Translations under genes and position numbers: made by a program
Assembly (NCBI RefSeq): GCF_011174775.1
Contig: NZ_JAANHS010000010.1
Coordinates: 1-64,000, forward strand
DNA length: 64,000 nt
Direction of reading: 5' to 3'
From: Rhodobacter calidifons
GTDB lineage: Bacteria; Pseudomonadota; Alphaproteobacteria; Rhodobacterales; Rhodobacteraceae
Part shown: one piece after another, positions 1 through 8,704 of the stretch
Layout of the letters: every line of letters begins with the position of its first letter
Position numbering within the stretch: the first letter of the stretch is position 1
Notes under the pieces: generated by a model
The model's input: only the letters and a program-made list of their open reading frames with translations
Database searches by the model: none
What the model was told of the DNA's origin: nothing

Positions 1-191
1 GAAAACACCAGCACAGGCCCTCGCCGAGGAACTCGAAAAAACACCAACAACCGTTGCACTTGGAACTTGAGTTAACCCCACCCTAACACCCGCGCCTAAC
101 CCCTTGGAATCCCTTGGCAGGACCAAAGCGCCGCGCGCGGCGCAGCCCAAGCGTTTGACCGCACCGCGCCCCCCCGCTACCATCGCATCCC
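1..191. other. Upstream region of fur, no supported gene
   Basis: The first 190 bases are less G+C-rich than the rest. Bases 2-70 can be read on the + strand as a short open tail ending in TGA (a Lys/Thr/Ala/Glu-rich peptide), which could be the end of a gene outside the window. Its third-position base use is unlike the neighbouring genes, so I do not call it. The remainder presumably carries the fur promoter, but I see no convincing -35/-10 pair or Fur-type palindrome. Confidence 0.3.
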
Positions 192-599
192 ATGAAACCG
201 ACCCCGAAACAGGCCCTGCGTGAGACCGGCGTGCGCGTGACCCGCCAGCGCGAGGCGCTGCTCAAGGTCCTGACCGAGGCCTCCGACCACCCCGACGCAG
301 CCGAACTTCACCGCCGGGCGAGGACCATCGACGACAGCCTGTCCTTGGCCACCGTCTATCGCACCCTCTCGGTCCTGGAACGCGAAGGGGTGGTGCTGCG
401 GCTTGCGCTGGAAAACGGCGGCGCGCGGTATGAGGTGGCGGACACCCCCCACCACGACCACATCATCGACCTCGACACCGGAGAGATCACCGAATTCCGG
501 TCGGAGAAGATCGAGGACCTCCAGCGCCAGATCGCCGCCGAGCTGGGTTACGAGATCGTCCACCACCGGATGGAACTCTACTGCCGCAAGCGGACCTAG
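192..599 (+). CDS. fur: Fur-family transcriptional regulator (Fur/Mur type)
   Basis: A 135-residue metal-dependent repressor. The winged helix occupies about residues 13-75 (TRQREALLKVL, then SLATVYRTL as recognition helix), followed by the family metal-site signature HHDH at residues 87-90. The CxxC pairs that bind structural zinc in the E. coli protein are absent; the sequence after HHDH reads IIDLDTGE. That is usual for alphaproteobacterial Fur/Mur proteins, which often control manganese as well as iron uptake. Which metal is sensed cannot be told from sequence. The gene ends in a 4-bp convergent overlap with the flavin oxidoreductase on the other strand. Confidence 0.85.
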   Translation: MKPTPKQALRETGVRVTRQREALLKVLTEASDHPDAAELHRRARTIDDSLSLATVYRTLSVLEREGVVLRLALENGGARYEVADTPHHDHIIDLDTGEITEFRSEKIEDLQRQIAAELGYEIVHHRMELYCRKRT

Positions 600-2620
600 A
601 CCGTCCGCACCAGCCGCAGCGCATCGTAGATCGCCGCATGGGTGTTCCGCGCCTCGACTGCGTCGCCGATCCGGTAGAGCCGGAACCCGTCCACGGCAGG
701 CTGCGGCCCCCCGTCGATGAGCGCGTCATAGTCCACCGCCCCCCCGTTCCCCGAGGCTGGCTTCAGGTCGAAATAGAGGTCGGCAAGAGGCTGCGTCCCG
801 CCGTTGACGACCACCTGGTCATGGACCTGCGTCCTGCCCAGCTTCATGTAATCCGACCCGATCACCGCCAGAAGCTGGTTCCCCGCCCGGCGCACGGCGT
901 CCAGTCTGTAAGTCACCGTGAAGGTCACATCCTTGTCCTGCAAGGCCCGCATGTAGGGCACGAGGTTCATCCCCATCACTTCCGGCGAGAAGGTCCGGTC
1001 GCGCGTCATCACCTCGACCCGTCCCCCGGCCTCGGCGATCAGCTGTGCAGCCTGCAACGCGGCGTGGTCGCCCGCGTCGTCGTAGATCAGCACGTTCGTC
1101 CCCGGCTTCGCATCGCCCGACAGGATGTCCCAGGAGGTGACGACCAGATCGTTCCCCTCGGCCAGAAGCCCCGTGGTGGGCATCCCCCCCGTGGCGATGA
1201 CTACCACGTCGGGGCTTTCGGCCAGCACATCCGAGGCCTCGGCCCACGTGTTGAAGCGGAACTCCACCCCCAGCCGCTTGCACTGGGCCATGCGCCAGTC
1301 GATGATCCCGATCATCTCGGCCCGCCGCTTCGACTGCGCGGTCAGCCGGACCTGTCCGCCCGCCTGTCCGGCCGCCTCGAACACCACCACGGAATGTCCC
1401 CGCTCGCGCGCCACGCGCGCGGCTTCAAGCCCCGCAGGCCCGGCCCCTACGACGACGACCTTCTTCTTCTCCGGCGCCGGTTCGATCTGATGCGGCTGCG
1501 TCGCCTCGCGGCCCGTCGAGGGGTTGTGGATGCACAGCGCCATCCCTCCCTGATAGATCCGGTCAAGGCAGTAGGTCGCACCGACGCAGGGGCGGATGTC
1601 GTCCTCGCGGCCCTCGACGATCTTGCGCACGATATGCGGGTCGGCCATATGCGCCCGCGTCATCCCCACCATATCGACCTGACCCGTCGCCACAGCATGC
1701 CGGGCCGTCGCCACGTCGGGGATGCGCGAGGCATGCAGCACCGGCATCCCGACCTCGGCCTTGATCCGGCCCGCGAAGTCCAGATGCGGGGCGGATCGCA
1801 TGCCCTGCACCGGGATCATGTCGGTCATCGCCGGATCGGTGTGGATCCGGCTGCGGTTGACGTTCAGATAGTCCACCATCCCGCTGTCGCGGAACATCCG
1901 GCCAAGCGCCACGCCCTCCTCGATGTCGATCCCGCCCGGCTCCATCTCGTCCACACCGTAGCGAAGCCCGAGGATGATTTCGGGCCCCACCCGCGCCCGG
2001 ACGGCCGCCAGCATCTCGAGCGTCAGCCGCGCGCGGTTCTCCAGGCTGCCGCCATAGGGCGGGGGCAGGATGTTGGTCAGCGGCGACATGAACTGATCCA
2101 GCAGATGGCCGTGGCACAGGAACTCGATCCCGTCCACCCCGGCCTCCTTCATCCGTTCGGCGGCATCGGCATAGTCGCGGAGGATGCGGGCGATGTCCCA
2201 GTCCTCGGCCGGCTTTGGCGTCGCCCGGTGCGCCGGTTCGCGTTCGTGGGTCGAGGAGACGACGGGCAGCCAGTCGCCCTTGTCCCAGCGCGTGCGGCGC
2301 CCGAGATGGGACAGCTGGATCATCACGGCGGCGCCCGCCGCGTGGCAGTCGTCCACCAGCCGCTTCATCCAGGGCACGATCTCGTCCTTCCAGACCAGAA
2401 GGTTGGAAAAGACCGGCGGGCTGTCGCGGCTGACGCTGGCCGAGCCCGCCGTCATCACCATCGCCACCCCGGCCTTCGCGCGTTCCAGATGATACAGCCG
2501 GTAGCGATCCTTGGGCATCCCGTCCTCGCCATAGGCCGGTTCGTGGCTGGTGGTCATGATCCGGTTGCGCAGCGTCAGGTGCTTCAGCCGGTAGGGCTGG
2601 AGAAGGGGATCGTTCGACAT
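596..2620 (-). CDS. NADH:flavin oxidoreductase, 2,4-dienoyl-CoA reductase/DgcA-like
   Basis: A 674-residue two-part flavoenzyme. Residues 1-340 form an Old-Yellow-Enzyme-type FMN barrel. A Cys cluster for 4Fe-4S binding follows (C345, C351, C363), then an FAD/NAD(P)-binding half starting with VVVGAGPAG (about 389-397). The architecture is that of 2,4-dienoyl-CoA reductase, trimethylamine dehydrogenase and the demethylases of dimethylglycine (DgcA) or stachydrine breakdown. The Cys spacing CVGATYC is closer, from memory, to the DgcA/N-methylproline group than to the CxxC of dienoyl-CoA reductase, so oxidative N-demethylation is a reasonable guess, not proof. It is transcribed away from a TetR-family gene across a shared 131-bp gap with a strong operator-like palindrome. 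Confidence 0.8.
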   Translation of the reverse strand: MSNDPLLQPYRLKHLTLRNRIMTTSHEPAYGEDGMPKDRYRLYHLERAKAGVAMVMTAGSASVSRDSPPVFSNLLVWKDEIVPWMKRLVDDCHAAGAAVMIQLSHLGRRTRWDKGDWLPVVSSTHEREPAHRATPKPAEDWDIARILRDYADAAERMKEAGVDGIEFLCHGHLLDQFMSPLTNILPPPYGGSLENRARLTLEMLAAVRARVGPEIILGLRYGVDEMEPGGIDIEEGVALGRMFRDSGMVDYLNVNRSRIHTDPAMTDMIPVQGMRSAPHLDFAGRIKAEVGMPVLHASRIPDVATARHAVATGQVDMVGMTRAHMADPHIVRKIVEGREDDIRPCVGATYCLDRIYQGGMALCIHNPSTGREATQPHQIEPAPEKKKVVVVGAGPAGLEAARVARERGHSVVVFEAAGQAGGQVRLTAQSKRRAEMIGIIDWRMAQCKRLGVEFRFNTWAEASDVLAESPDVVVIATGGMPTTGLLAEGNDLVVTSWDILSGDAKPGTNVLIYDDAGDHAALQAAQLIAEAGGRVEVMTRDRTFSPEVMGMNLVPYMRALQDKDVTFTVTYRLDAVRRAGNQLLAVIGSDYMKLGRTQVHDQVVVNGGTQPLADLYFDLKPASGNGGAVDYDALIDGGPQPAVDGFRLYRIGDAVEARNTHAAIYDALRLVRTV

Positions 2621-2684
2621 CTTGGCGGCCCGCTGAAGGAAGATACCGCGATGCTAGTGCGGAGCCAGGTGCAGGACAAGCCGA

Positions 2685-2706
2685 AACTCGACACATATGT
2701 CGAGTT
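2685..2706. promoter_or_regulatory. Palindromic operator between oxidoreductase and TetR genes
   Basis: The arms AACTCGACA and TGTCGAGTT are perfect reverse complements separated by CATA. The site lies 65 bp from the oxidoreductase start and 46 bp from the TetR start. Its size and symmetry suit a dimeric TetR-type repressor. The neighbouring TetR protein is the obvious binder (inference). Confidence 0.65.
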
Positions 2707-2751
2707 CTTGCGGTCTTGTATTCCGGATCGGCCCGGGCCTAGGGTGGCGGC

Positions 2752-3378
2752 ATGACGATGGAACAACCGGAGCGCGGCTGGCGGGGCACCCCGGACCTGT
2801 GGCTGGAAGCGGCCTACACGCTGCTGGTCGAGGGCGGGGTCGAGGCGGTGAAGGTCATGCCGCTGGCCAACCGGCTGGGCCTGTCCAGAACCAGCTTCTA
2901 CTGGCATTTCCCCGACCGCGAGGCGCTGCTTGCCGGTCTGGTGGAACGCTGGCAGGCCAGGAACACCGGCAGCCTGGTGGCGCGCTGCGAGATGCCGGCC
3001 GCGACGATTGCCGAGGCGATGCTGAACCTTTTCGACTGCTGGTATGACAGCACCCTGTTCGACAGTCGGCTGGAATTCGCCATGCGCACCTGGTCGCTGA
3101 CCGATCCTGCCGTAGCCCGGGCCATGGCCGAGGCCGACGCGACCCGCATCGCCGCGATCACCGGCCTGTTCCGGCGCTTCGGCTATGACGAGACCGAGGC
3201 CGATACCCGGGCGCGGACGCTGTATCTGACCCAGGTCGGCTATATCGCGCTGCGGTCCGAGGAAAGCCTGGAGGTCCGCCTGCGCCGGGTTCCGGCCTAT
3301 GTGCTGACCTTCTGCGGCGTCGCCCCGACCCCCGCAGAGGCCGAGGCGTTCCGCCGGCGTCACCTGCCCGCGGGCTGA
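2752..3378 (+). CDS. TetR/AcrR-family transcriptional regulator
   Basis: A 208-residue protein with an N-terminal helix-turn-helix (about residues 15-60; LGLSRTSFYWHFPDREALL is the classic TetR recognition helix and cap). The all-helical C-terminal half resembles a ligand and dimer domain. It is divergent from the flavin oxidoreductase, and the 22-bp palindrome at 2685-2706 lies between them, so it most likely represses that gene and itself. The ligand is unknown. If the oxidoreductase is a demethylase, a methylated amine is a candidate. A nearby in-frame ATG two codons downstream (2758) is an equally possible start. Confidence 0.85.
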   Translation: MTMEQPERGWRGTPDLWLEAAYTLLVEGGVEAVKVMPLANRLGLSRTSFYWHFPDREALLAGLVERWQARNTGSLVARCEMPAATIAEAMLNLFDCWYDSTLFDSRLEFAMRTWSLTDPAVARAMAEADATRIAAITGLFRRFGYDETEADTRARTLYLTQVGYIALRSEESLEVRLRRVPAYVLTFCGVAPTPAEAEAFRRRHLPAG

Positions 3379-3379
3379 C

Positions 3380-6300
3380 CTATTCCGCCGCGTGCGGCTT
3401 GGGCGCGCTGCGGGCCAAGGCGGATTCCAGCACCGAAATCCGGTTCTGCAAGACCGCCACGTCCACCTGATTGCGCGCCAGGGCGTCGGCGAGGGCCAGC
3501 GGGTCGGGGGCCTCGCGTTCAACTTCCTTCTTGCCGATGAACCGACCCAGGATCCACGAGAGGAACCGTGACAGGTCGTCCATCGCCAGATACATCGACG
3601 GCACGACGACCAGGCTGAGGACCGTCGAGACGATGATCCCGCCGATCACCGCAATCGCCATGGGCGAACGGAAGGCCCCGCCTTCGCCCACCCCAAGCGC
3701 CGAGGGCAGCATGCCCGCCGACATGGCGATCGAGGTCATCACGATGGGCTGGGCGCGCTTGTGCCCGGCCTCGATCACCGCCTCGATCCGCTGCATGCCA
3801 CGGTCGCGCATCTCGATGGCGAAGTCGATCAGCAGGATCGCGTTCTTGGCGACAATGCCCATCAGCATCAGGATGCCGATCAGCACCGGCATCGACAGCG
3901 GGTTCTGCGTCAGGATCAGCGCCGCCGCCACCCCGCCGACCGACAGGAGCAGCGAGAAGATGATCGTCAGCGGTTGCAGGACCGAGTGGAACAACAGGAT
4001 CAGCACGAACATCATCAGCAGGACGCCCAGCACCATCGCGTTGACGAAACTGCCCACCAGTTCGGCCTGGATCTCGGCATCGCCCGAGGGCGTCACGCGG
4101 ACCGTCGCGGGCAGGTTCAGCGTCGGCAGGATCTCGTTGAACCGTTCGGTGGCCTGGTCCAGCACATAGCCCGGCGCGATGTCGGCGCCCAGCGTGGCCA
4201 CGCGCTGGCGGTTCAGCCGCTTGACCACCGAGGGGCCTTCGGCGACCTCGACCGTGGCCACGGCCGACAGCGGCACCGGACCGGCCGAGCTCATCACCTT
4301 CAGGGCCGCGATGCGGGCGAGATTGTCGCGCGAGGCTTCTTCCAGCTGCACCCGGATCGGCACCAGCCGGTTGTCGATCGACAGCTTGCCCAGGGCCGCC
4401 GAGACATCGCCGATGGTGGCCACGCGCACGACGCTGGCGATCTGCTGCACGGTGACGCCCAGCCGGGCGGCCTCGTCGGCCTTGGGCGTGATCTGGATTT
4501 CCGGGCGGGGCAGGGCGGCTTCGGTCGAGGGGCTGAGGAACATCGGTTCGTCGCGCAGCGCCTCTTCGATCCGGCGCACCGCCTCGTTCAGGTCGTCCTC
4601 GTCGGTGGACAGGATGTCGAAGGCAAAGGGCCGCGAGCCGCCGCCGGGGCCGCCGATCTTGAAGGCGCGCACGTCGGGGACGGATTTCAGGACCTCGAAC
4701 ACCTCGGCCTCGATCTCGTGCTGCGGGCGCAGACGGCCTTCGGAGGGGATTTCGGGGATCAGGCTGCCGATGACGGGCAGGGCGCGGCCCAGGTCGATCA
4801 GCTTGCGCTCCAGCCCGTTGTCCAGCCGGTCGAGGATGATGGTGAAGGTCGCGCGGCGGATGTCGCGGTCGCCCAGCGGGGTCGAGCCGCCGATCACCAG
4901 GACGGATTTCGCCCCGTCGATGTCCTTGACCAGGTCGCGCATGGCGTCGGTCGTGGCGGCGGTGTCGTCCAGCGTCGATCCCGGCGGCAGTTCGACCGAG
5001 GCGACGATGCGGCTTTCGTCCTCGGGCGGGAAGAGGCTGCCGGGCACCTGCAACATGGCGAAGACCGAGAAGATCACCAGGACGACGGCCGCAGACAGGG
5101 TGACGTAGTAGGTCGGCAGGACCAGCCAGGGCCAGCGCTTCGACCGCCGGACTCGGGTCGTTCCGCGCACCAGCCAGAGATAGAAGCGCATGAAAAGGCC
5201 GTCGCGATGCCCCTCGCCATGGCCGACCGCGGCGTCCTTGGCCCGCATCAGATAGGCCGCCATCATCGGTGTGATGAGCCGCGCCACGGCCAGCGAGAAC
5301 AGGACGGCAATGGCCACGGTCAAGCCGAACTGGCGGAAATACTGGCCCGGTATGCCGGGCATGAAGCTGACCGGCACGAAGACCGCGACGATGGTCGCGC
5401 TGGTGGCGATGACGGCCAGCCCGATCTCGTCGGCCGCGTCGATCGCGGCGCGGAAGGGGGTCTTGCCCATGCGCATATGCCGGGCGATGTTCTCGATTTC
5501 CACGATGGCATCATCGACCAGGATCCCGGTGGCCAGCGTCAGCGCCAGGAAGCTGACCAGGTTCAGCGAGAAGCCCAGCATGTCCATCAGCCAGAAGGTC
5601 GGCACGGCGGACAGGGGCAGCGCGACCGCGGCAATCAGCGTCGCACGCCAGTTGCGCAGGAAGGCCAGCACCACCAGCACGGCCAGCAGCGCGCCCTCCA
5701 GCAGGGTGTGGATGGCGGATTCGTAGTTGCCGTAAGTGTAGAAGACCGAATCGTCCACCATGGTGATTGTGACGTTCGGATGCTGCCGGCGCAGGTCCTC
5801 GACGACCTGGTTGGTCAATTCGGCCACGCTGACCTCGGACGCCCCCTTGGCGCGGAACACCAGAAAGGCGACCCCGGGCTCGCCGTCGATGCGGGAAAAG
5901 CTTTTCAGTTCCTCGTAGCTGTCGATGACCTGGCCCAGGTCGGACAGCCTGGCGAACCGGCCAGAGGGCAAGGCGATGGTGGTGTTGGCCAAGGTCTCGA
6001 CCGTGCCGCTGTCGCCCAGGGTGCGGATCACCTGTTCGCCCTCGCCCAGCCGCAGCCGGCCGGCGCCGAGGTTGACGTTGGTCGCCGCGATCTGCGCGCT
6101 GACCGCCTGGGCGGTGACGCCGTAGCTGTCCATCCGCACCGGGTCGAGTTCGACCCGGATCTCGCGGTCTGCACCGCCGACGCGCGTCACGCGGCCGATG
6201 CCCGGCCGGCCCTGAAGCGCGCGCGTCACGGTGTCGTCCACGAACCAGCTGATCTCTTCCATCGACATGTCGGGCGCGACGACGGCGAAGGTCATGATCG

Positions 6301-6709
6301 CCTGGCCCTCGACGTCGATCCGGCTGACGATGGGGGCCTCGATCCCGCCCGGCAGGTCGCCGCGGATCTGGTCCACGGCATCCTTCACGTCCTGCACGGC
6401 CTTGTCGGTCGGCACCTCCATGCGGAATTCGACGACCGTGGTGGACAGGCCGTCGGTCACGGTCGAGGTGACGCGCTTTGCCCCGGTCAGACCGGCCACG
6501 GCGTCCTCGATCTCCTTGGTGACCTGGCTTTCCATCTCGGAGGGCGCCGCACCCGATTGCGCCACGGTGACGGCAACCAGCGGCACGTCGATGTTCGGGA
6601 AACGGGTGATCGGCAGGCTGTTGAAGCTTTGCCAGCCCAGCACCATGAACAGGAAGAACGCCAGCAGCGGCGCGACGGGATTGCGGATCGACCAGGCCGA
6701 GAAGTTCAT
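3380..6709 (-). CDS. RND multidrug efflux pump, inner-membrane permease (AcrB/HAE1 type)
   Basis: A 1109-residue proton-driven exporter. The N terminus (WSIRNPVAPLLAFFLFMVLG) is the first membrane helix of RND pumps. Two large periplasmic loops separate the usual six-helix bundles. The paired proton-relay aspartates are visible in GILVDDAIVEIENI, and the second-half counterpart is NAILLIDFAIEMRDRG. The C-terminal 35 residues after the last helix look like a short coiled coil. It is last in a tetR-adaptor-permease operon, 11 bp after the adaptor. No outer-membrane TolC partner is encoded nearby. Substrates cannot be predicted. Confidence 0.93.
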   Translation of the reverse strand: MNFSAWSIRNPVAPLLAFFLFMVLGWQSFNSLPITRFPNIDVPLVAVTVAQSGAAPSEMESQVTKEIEDAVAGLTGAKRVTSTVTDGLSTTVVEFRMEVPTDKAVQDVKDAVDQIRGDLPGGIEAPIVSRIDVEGQAIMTFAVVAPDMSMEEISWFVDDTVTRALQGRPGIGRVTRVGGADREIRVELDPVRMDSYGVTAQAVSAQIAATNVNLGAGRLRLGEGEQVIRTLGDSGTVETLANTTIALPSGRFARLSDLGQVIDSYEELKSFSRIDGEPGVAFLVFRAKGASEVSVAELTNQVVEDLRRQHPNVTITMVDDSVFYTYGNYESAIHTLLEGALLAVLVVLAFLRNWRATLIAAVALPLSAVPTFWLMDMLGFSLNLVSFLALTLATGILVDDAIVEIENIARHMRMGKTPFRAAIDAADEIGLAVIATSATIVAVFVPVSFMPGIPGQYFRQFGLTVAIAVLFSLAVARLITPMMAAYLMRAKDAAVGHGEGHRDGLFMRFYLWLVRGTTRVRRSKRWPWLVLPTYYVTLSAAVVLVIFSVFAMLQVPGSLFPPEDESRIVASVELPPGSTLDDTAATTDAMRDLVKDIDGAKSVLVIGGSTPLGDRDIRRATFTIILDRLDNGLERKLIDLGRALPVIGSLIPEIPSEGRLRPQHEIEAEVFEVLKSVPDVRAFKIGGPGGGSRPFAFDILSTDEDDLNEAVRRIEEALRDEPMFLSPSTEAALPRPEIQITPKADEAARLGVTVQQIASVVRVATIGDVSAALGKLSIDNRLVPIRVQLEEASRDNLARIAALKVMSSAGPVPLSAVATVEVAEGPSVVKRLNRQRVATLGADIAPGYVLDQATERFNEILPTLNLPATVRVTPSGDAEIQAELVGSFVNAMVLGVLLMMFVLILLFHSVLQPLTIIFSLLLSVGGVAAALILTQNPLSMPVLIGILMLMGIVAKNAILLIDFAIEMRDRGMQRIEAVIEAGHKRAQPIVMTSIAMSAGMLPSALGVGEGGAFRSPMAIAVIGGIIVSTVLSLVVVPSMYLAMDDLSRFLSWILGRFIGKKEVEREAPDPLALADALARNQVDVAVLQNRISVLESALARSAPKPHAAE

Positions 6710-6720
6710 TGCCGTGCTCC

Positions 6721-7926
6721 TTAGTTGCCGGGTGCGGGGGCGAGGACCGGGTTGATCCGGTCGCCCGCGCGAACGAAGGCGCCCGCCTTCAGCACCACCC
6801 GGTCGCCGGCCGCGAGGCCCGATGTGATCTCGACCAGCCCGCCGTCGCGGATGCCGGTGGTGACCGCGACCCGCTCGACCACGCCATCGCGGACCCGCAT
6901 CACGCTGCTGCCTTCGGGCGAAGATCCGATGGCGGTGACGGGAACGGCCAGGGCCTCGCGCTCGGCGGCCAGGATCTCGGCCTCGACGAACATGCCGGTG
7001 CGCAGTTCGCCCGCCGGACCTCCTGCCGGATCGACTGCGATCCGCGCCCGGCCCAGCCGGGTGACCGGGTCGATGGCGGGCTCGACCAGCCGCACCGTTC
7101 CCTCCAGCGTGCCCGCCATGCCGACCGCGCGAAGCCGCGCCTTCTGGCCCGGGGCAAGGCGCTGGATGTCGGTCTCGGCCACGTCGGCGCGCAACTCCAG
7201 CGCCGCGTCCCGCACGATCACGAACATCGGCTGCCCGGCCGCGGTGGCAATTGCACCGATTCTGGCGTTGCGGGCCACGATCTTGCCCGCGACGGGGGCC
7301 TTCACCTCGGTCCGCGACAGCATCAGGTCCACATTCTCCAGCCGCGCCTGGGCCAGGGCCAGCTGAGCGCGGGCCGCTTCCAGCCCCTGGCGGGCCACGG
7401 TCACCCGGGCATTGGCCGCCGTGGCATTGGCCTGCACCGTGTCCCAGGTCGCCTGCGGCACGGTCCCGCTTTGCCGCAGCCTTGCGGTGCGCTCGACCGC
7501 CCGTCCGGCTTCGGCGGCGGCGGTCTCGGCCTCGACCAGCTGCGCCTCGGCCTGCGCGATGGCCGAGCGCGCGGCGGCCAGCGAGGCGGCGACTTCGGAC
7601 CGTTGCAGTTCAAGCGTGGTCCGCGACAGGACGGCCAGCACCTGCCCCTCGGCCACCATGTCGCCGACATCGGCCAGCAGGCGGTCCAGCGGCTGCCCTT
7701 CGACCAGAGGCGCGACCTGCACCTCTTCGACCGCGGCGATCAGGCCCGAGGCGATGATCCGGTCCGACAGGCGCCGCGGCGCGACCTCGACCACGGTGAT
7801 GGCGGGCAGGGACTGCGCGGCGGCCGGCGCCGAAGCCGCCTCGGCCGCGGCGGCACCTTCGGCCAGCGCGGGCAGCGCGGGGCTGGCGAGCGTCAGGGCG
7901 GCGGCAAGAAACAGGGTGGGTCGCAT
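6721..7926 (-). CDS. RND efflux periplasmic adaptor (membrane fusion protein)
   Basis: A 401-residue protein with a signal peptide (MRPTLFLAAALTLASPALPALA). A split lipoyl/biotinyl-like domain follows (VEEVQVAPLVEGQPLDRLL and KAPVAGKIVARNARIG), separated by a long Ala/Glu-rich helical hairpin at about residues 105-190, and then beta-barrel domains. This is the AcrA/MexA order. No lipobox cysteine follows the signal peptide, so it is probably soluble in the periplasm. It sits 4 bp after the tetR stop and 11 bp before the permease, and is surely co-transcribed with both. Confidence 0.92.
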   Translation of the reverse strand: MRPTLFLAAALTLASPALPALAEGAAAAEAASAPAAAQSLPAITVVEVAPRRLSDRIIASGLIAAVEEVQVAPLVEGQPLDRLLADVGDMVAEGQVLAVLSRTTLELQRSEVAASLAAARSAIAQAEAQLVEAETAAAEAGRAVERTARLRQSGTVPQATWDTVQANATAANARVTVARQGLEAARAQLALAQARLENVDLMLSRTEVKAPVAGKIVARNARIGAIATAAGQPMFVIVRDAALELRADVAETDIQRLAPGQKARLRAVGMAGTLEGTVRLVEPAIDPVTRLGRARIAVDPAGGPAGELRTGMFVEAEILAAEREALAVPVTAIGSSPEGSSVMRVRDGVVERVAVTTGIRDGGLVEITSGLAAGDRVVLKAGAFVRAGDRINPVLAPAPGN

Positions 7927-7930
7927 GGGC

Positions 7931-8554
7931 TTAGCCTTCCGCTTTGTCGTTGGAGATTTCGGTCAGGATGCGGTCGATCACCGCCACCACCTGGGCGGCG
8001 AGTGCGGGGCTTGCCGGTCCGCATTGCGCGGTGCGGGTCGCCATGGCCTTCACCAGCATGACCAGCATCTGGCACTGGCCTTCATAGCGCAGGCGGGCTT
8101 CGGCGACGGGGCGACCGGTCGCCTGGGCAAAGATCGCTGTCAGCAGCGACACGATGGTCTCTTCCATCTGCCGTGCTGCCTCGCCGATTTCCGGTTTGCG
8201 GATGGCCGCGGCGGTGATCTCGGCCCAGAGCTGGCCATCCTTCTGCGAGTCTTCCGAGAATTGGTTCAGGATCCGCTCGCGCAGGCAGGCCATGGGCCGG
8301 TCCGAGGTCTGGATCTCGGCGAATTCGCCCTGGATCTCGGCCAGGTCATAGCCGCACATCGCCTGGACGATGGCCGCCTTCGAGGGGAAGTAGCGGTAGA
8401 AGTTGCCGACGCTCATCCCCGCCGCGCGGGCAAGGTCCTGCATCGAGGCACCGTCAAAGCCCTTCTCGGCAAAGGCCTGACGGATCGAAGCCAGGATCTC
8501 GTGGCTGCGTTCCTCGGCTGCGGGGACGGGCTGTGTCAGGGGCGGCATCGGCAT
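7931..8554 (-). CDS. TetR/AcrR-family repressor of the RND efflux operon
   Basis: A 207-residue regulator (205 if the second ATG at 8548 is used). The N-terminal helix-turn-helix reads MQDLARAAGMSVGNFYRYFP, the AcrR/NalC-like form. The rest is helical. It is the first gene of the efflux operon, and a perfect 16-bp palindrome lies 9 bp upstream of its start, which is the arrangement of an autoregulated pump repressor. A long open frame continues upstream past 8554 but overlaps tgt on the other strand and has no family similarity, so the start is placed at the ATG next to the operator. Confidence 0.9.
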   Translation of the reverse strand: MPMPPLTQPVPAAEERSHEILASIRQAFAEKGFDGASMQDLARAAGMSVGNFYRYFPSKAAIVQAMCGYDLAEIQGEFAEIQTSDRPMACLRERILNQFSEDSQKDGQLWAEITAAAIRKPEIGEAARQMEETIVSLLTAIFAQATGRPVAEARLRYEGQCQMLVMLVKAMATRTAQCGPASPALAAQVVAVIDRILTEISNDKAEG

Positions 8555-8563
8555 TGGGCTTGG

Positions 8564-8579
8564 GAATGAACGTTCATTC
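8564..8579. promoter_or_regulatory. Perfect 16-bp TetR-type operator of the efflux operon
   Basis: GAATGAACGTTCATTC is fully self-complementary and lies 9 bp upstream of the tetR start. The GAATGAAC half-site resembles operators of AcrR-like repressors of efflux pumps. Binding by the adjacent TetR protein is inferred. Confidence 0.75.
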
Positions 8580-8704
8580 ACCGCAGATAGCGAGATCGTC
8601 GCGAAGGTCAAGCGGTAATACGGGGCGTTGGGCAAATCGGATGGGTCGGGGTTCACTTTTTCCGGAATTTGGCCCAAGGAAGCCGCAGCAAGGGGGCGCG
8701 GGCC

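Noticed and set aside
2-70. Possible C-terminal tail of a gene before fur
   Set aside because: Too short to judge, with codon use unlike the other genes in the window.
638-2755. Long open frame opposite the flavin oxidoreductase
   Set aside because: It mirrors a conserved gene on the other strand; the His/Arg/Pro-rich product is typical of antisense frames in G+C-rich DNA. The same applies to 3761-6724, 27300-30242, 43012-44661, 50786-52906, 54818-56497 and 62055-63764.
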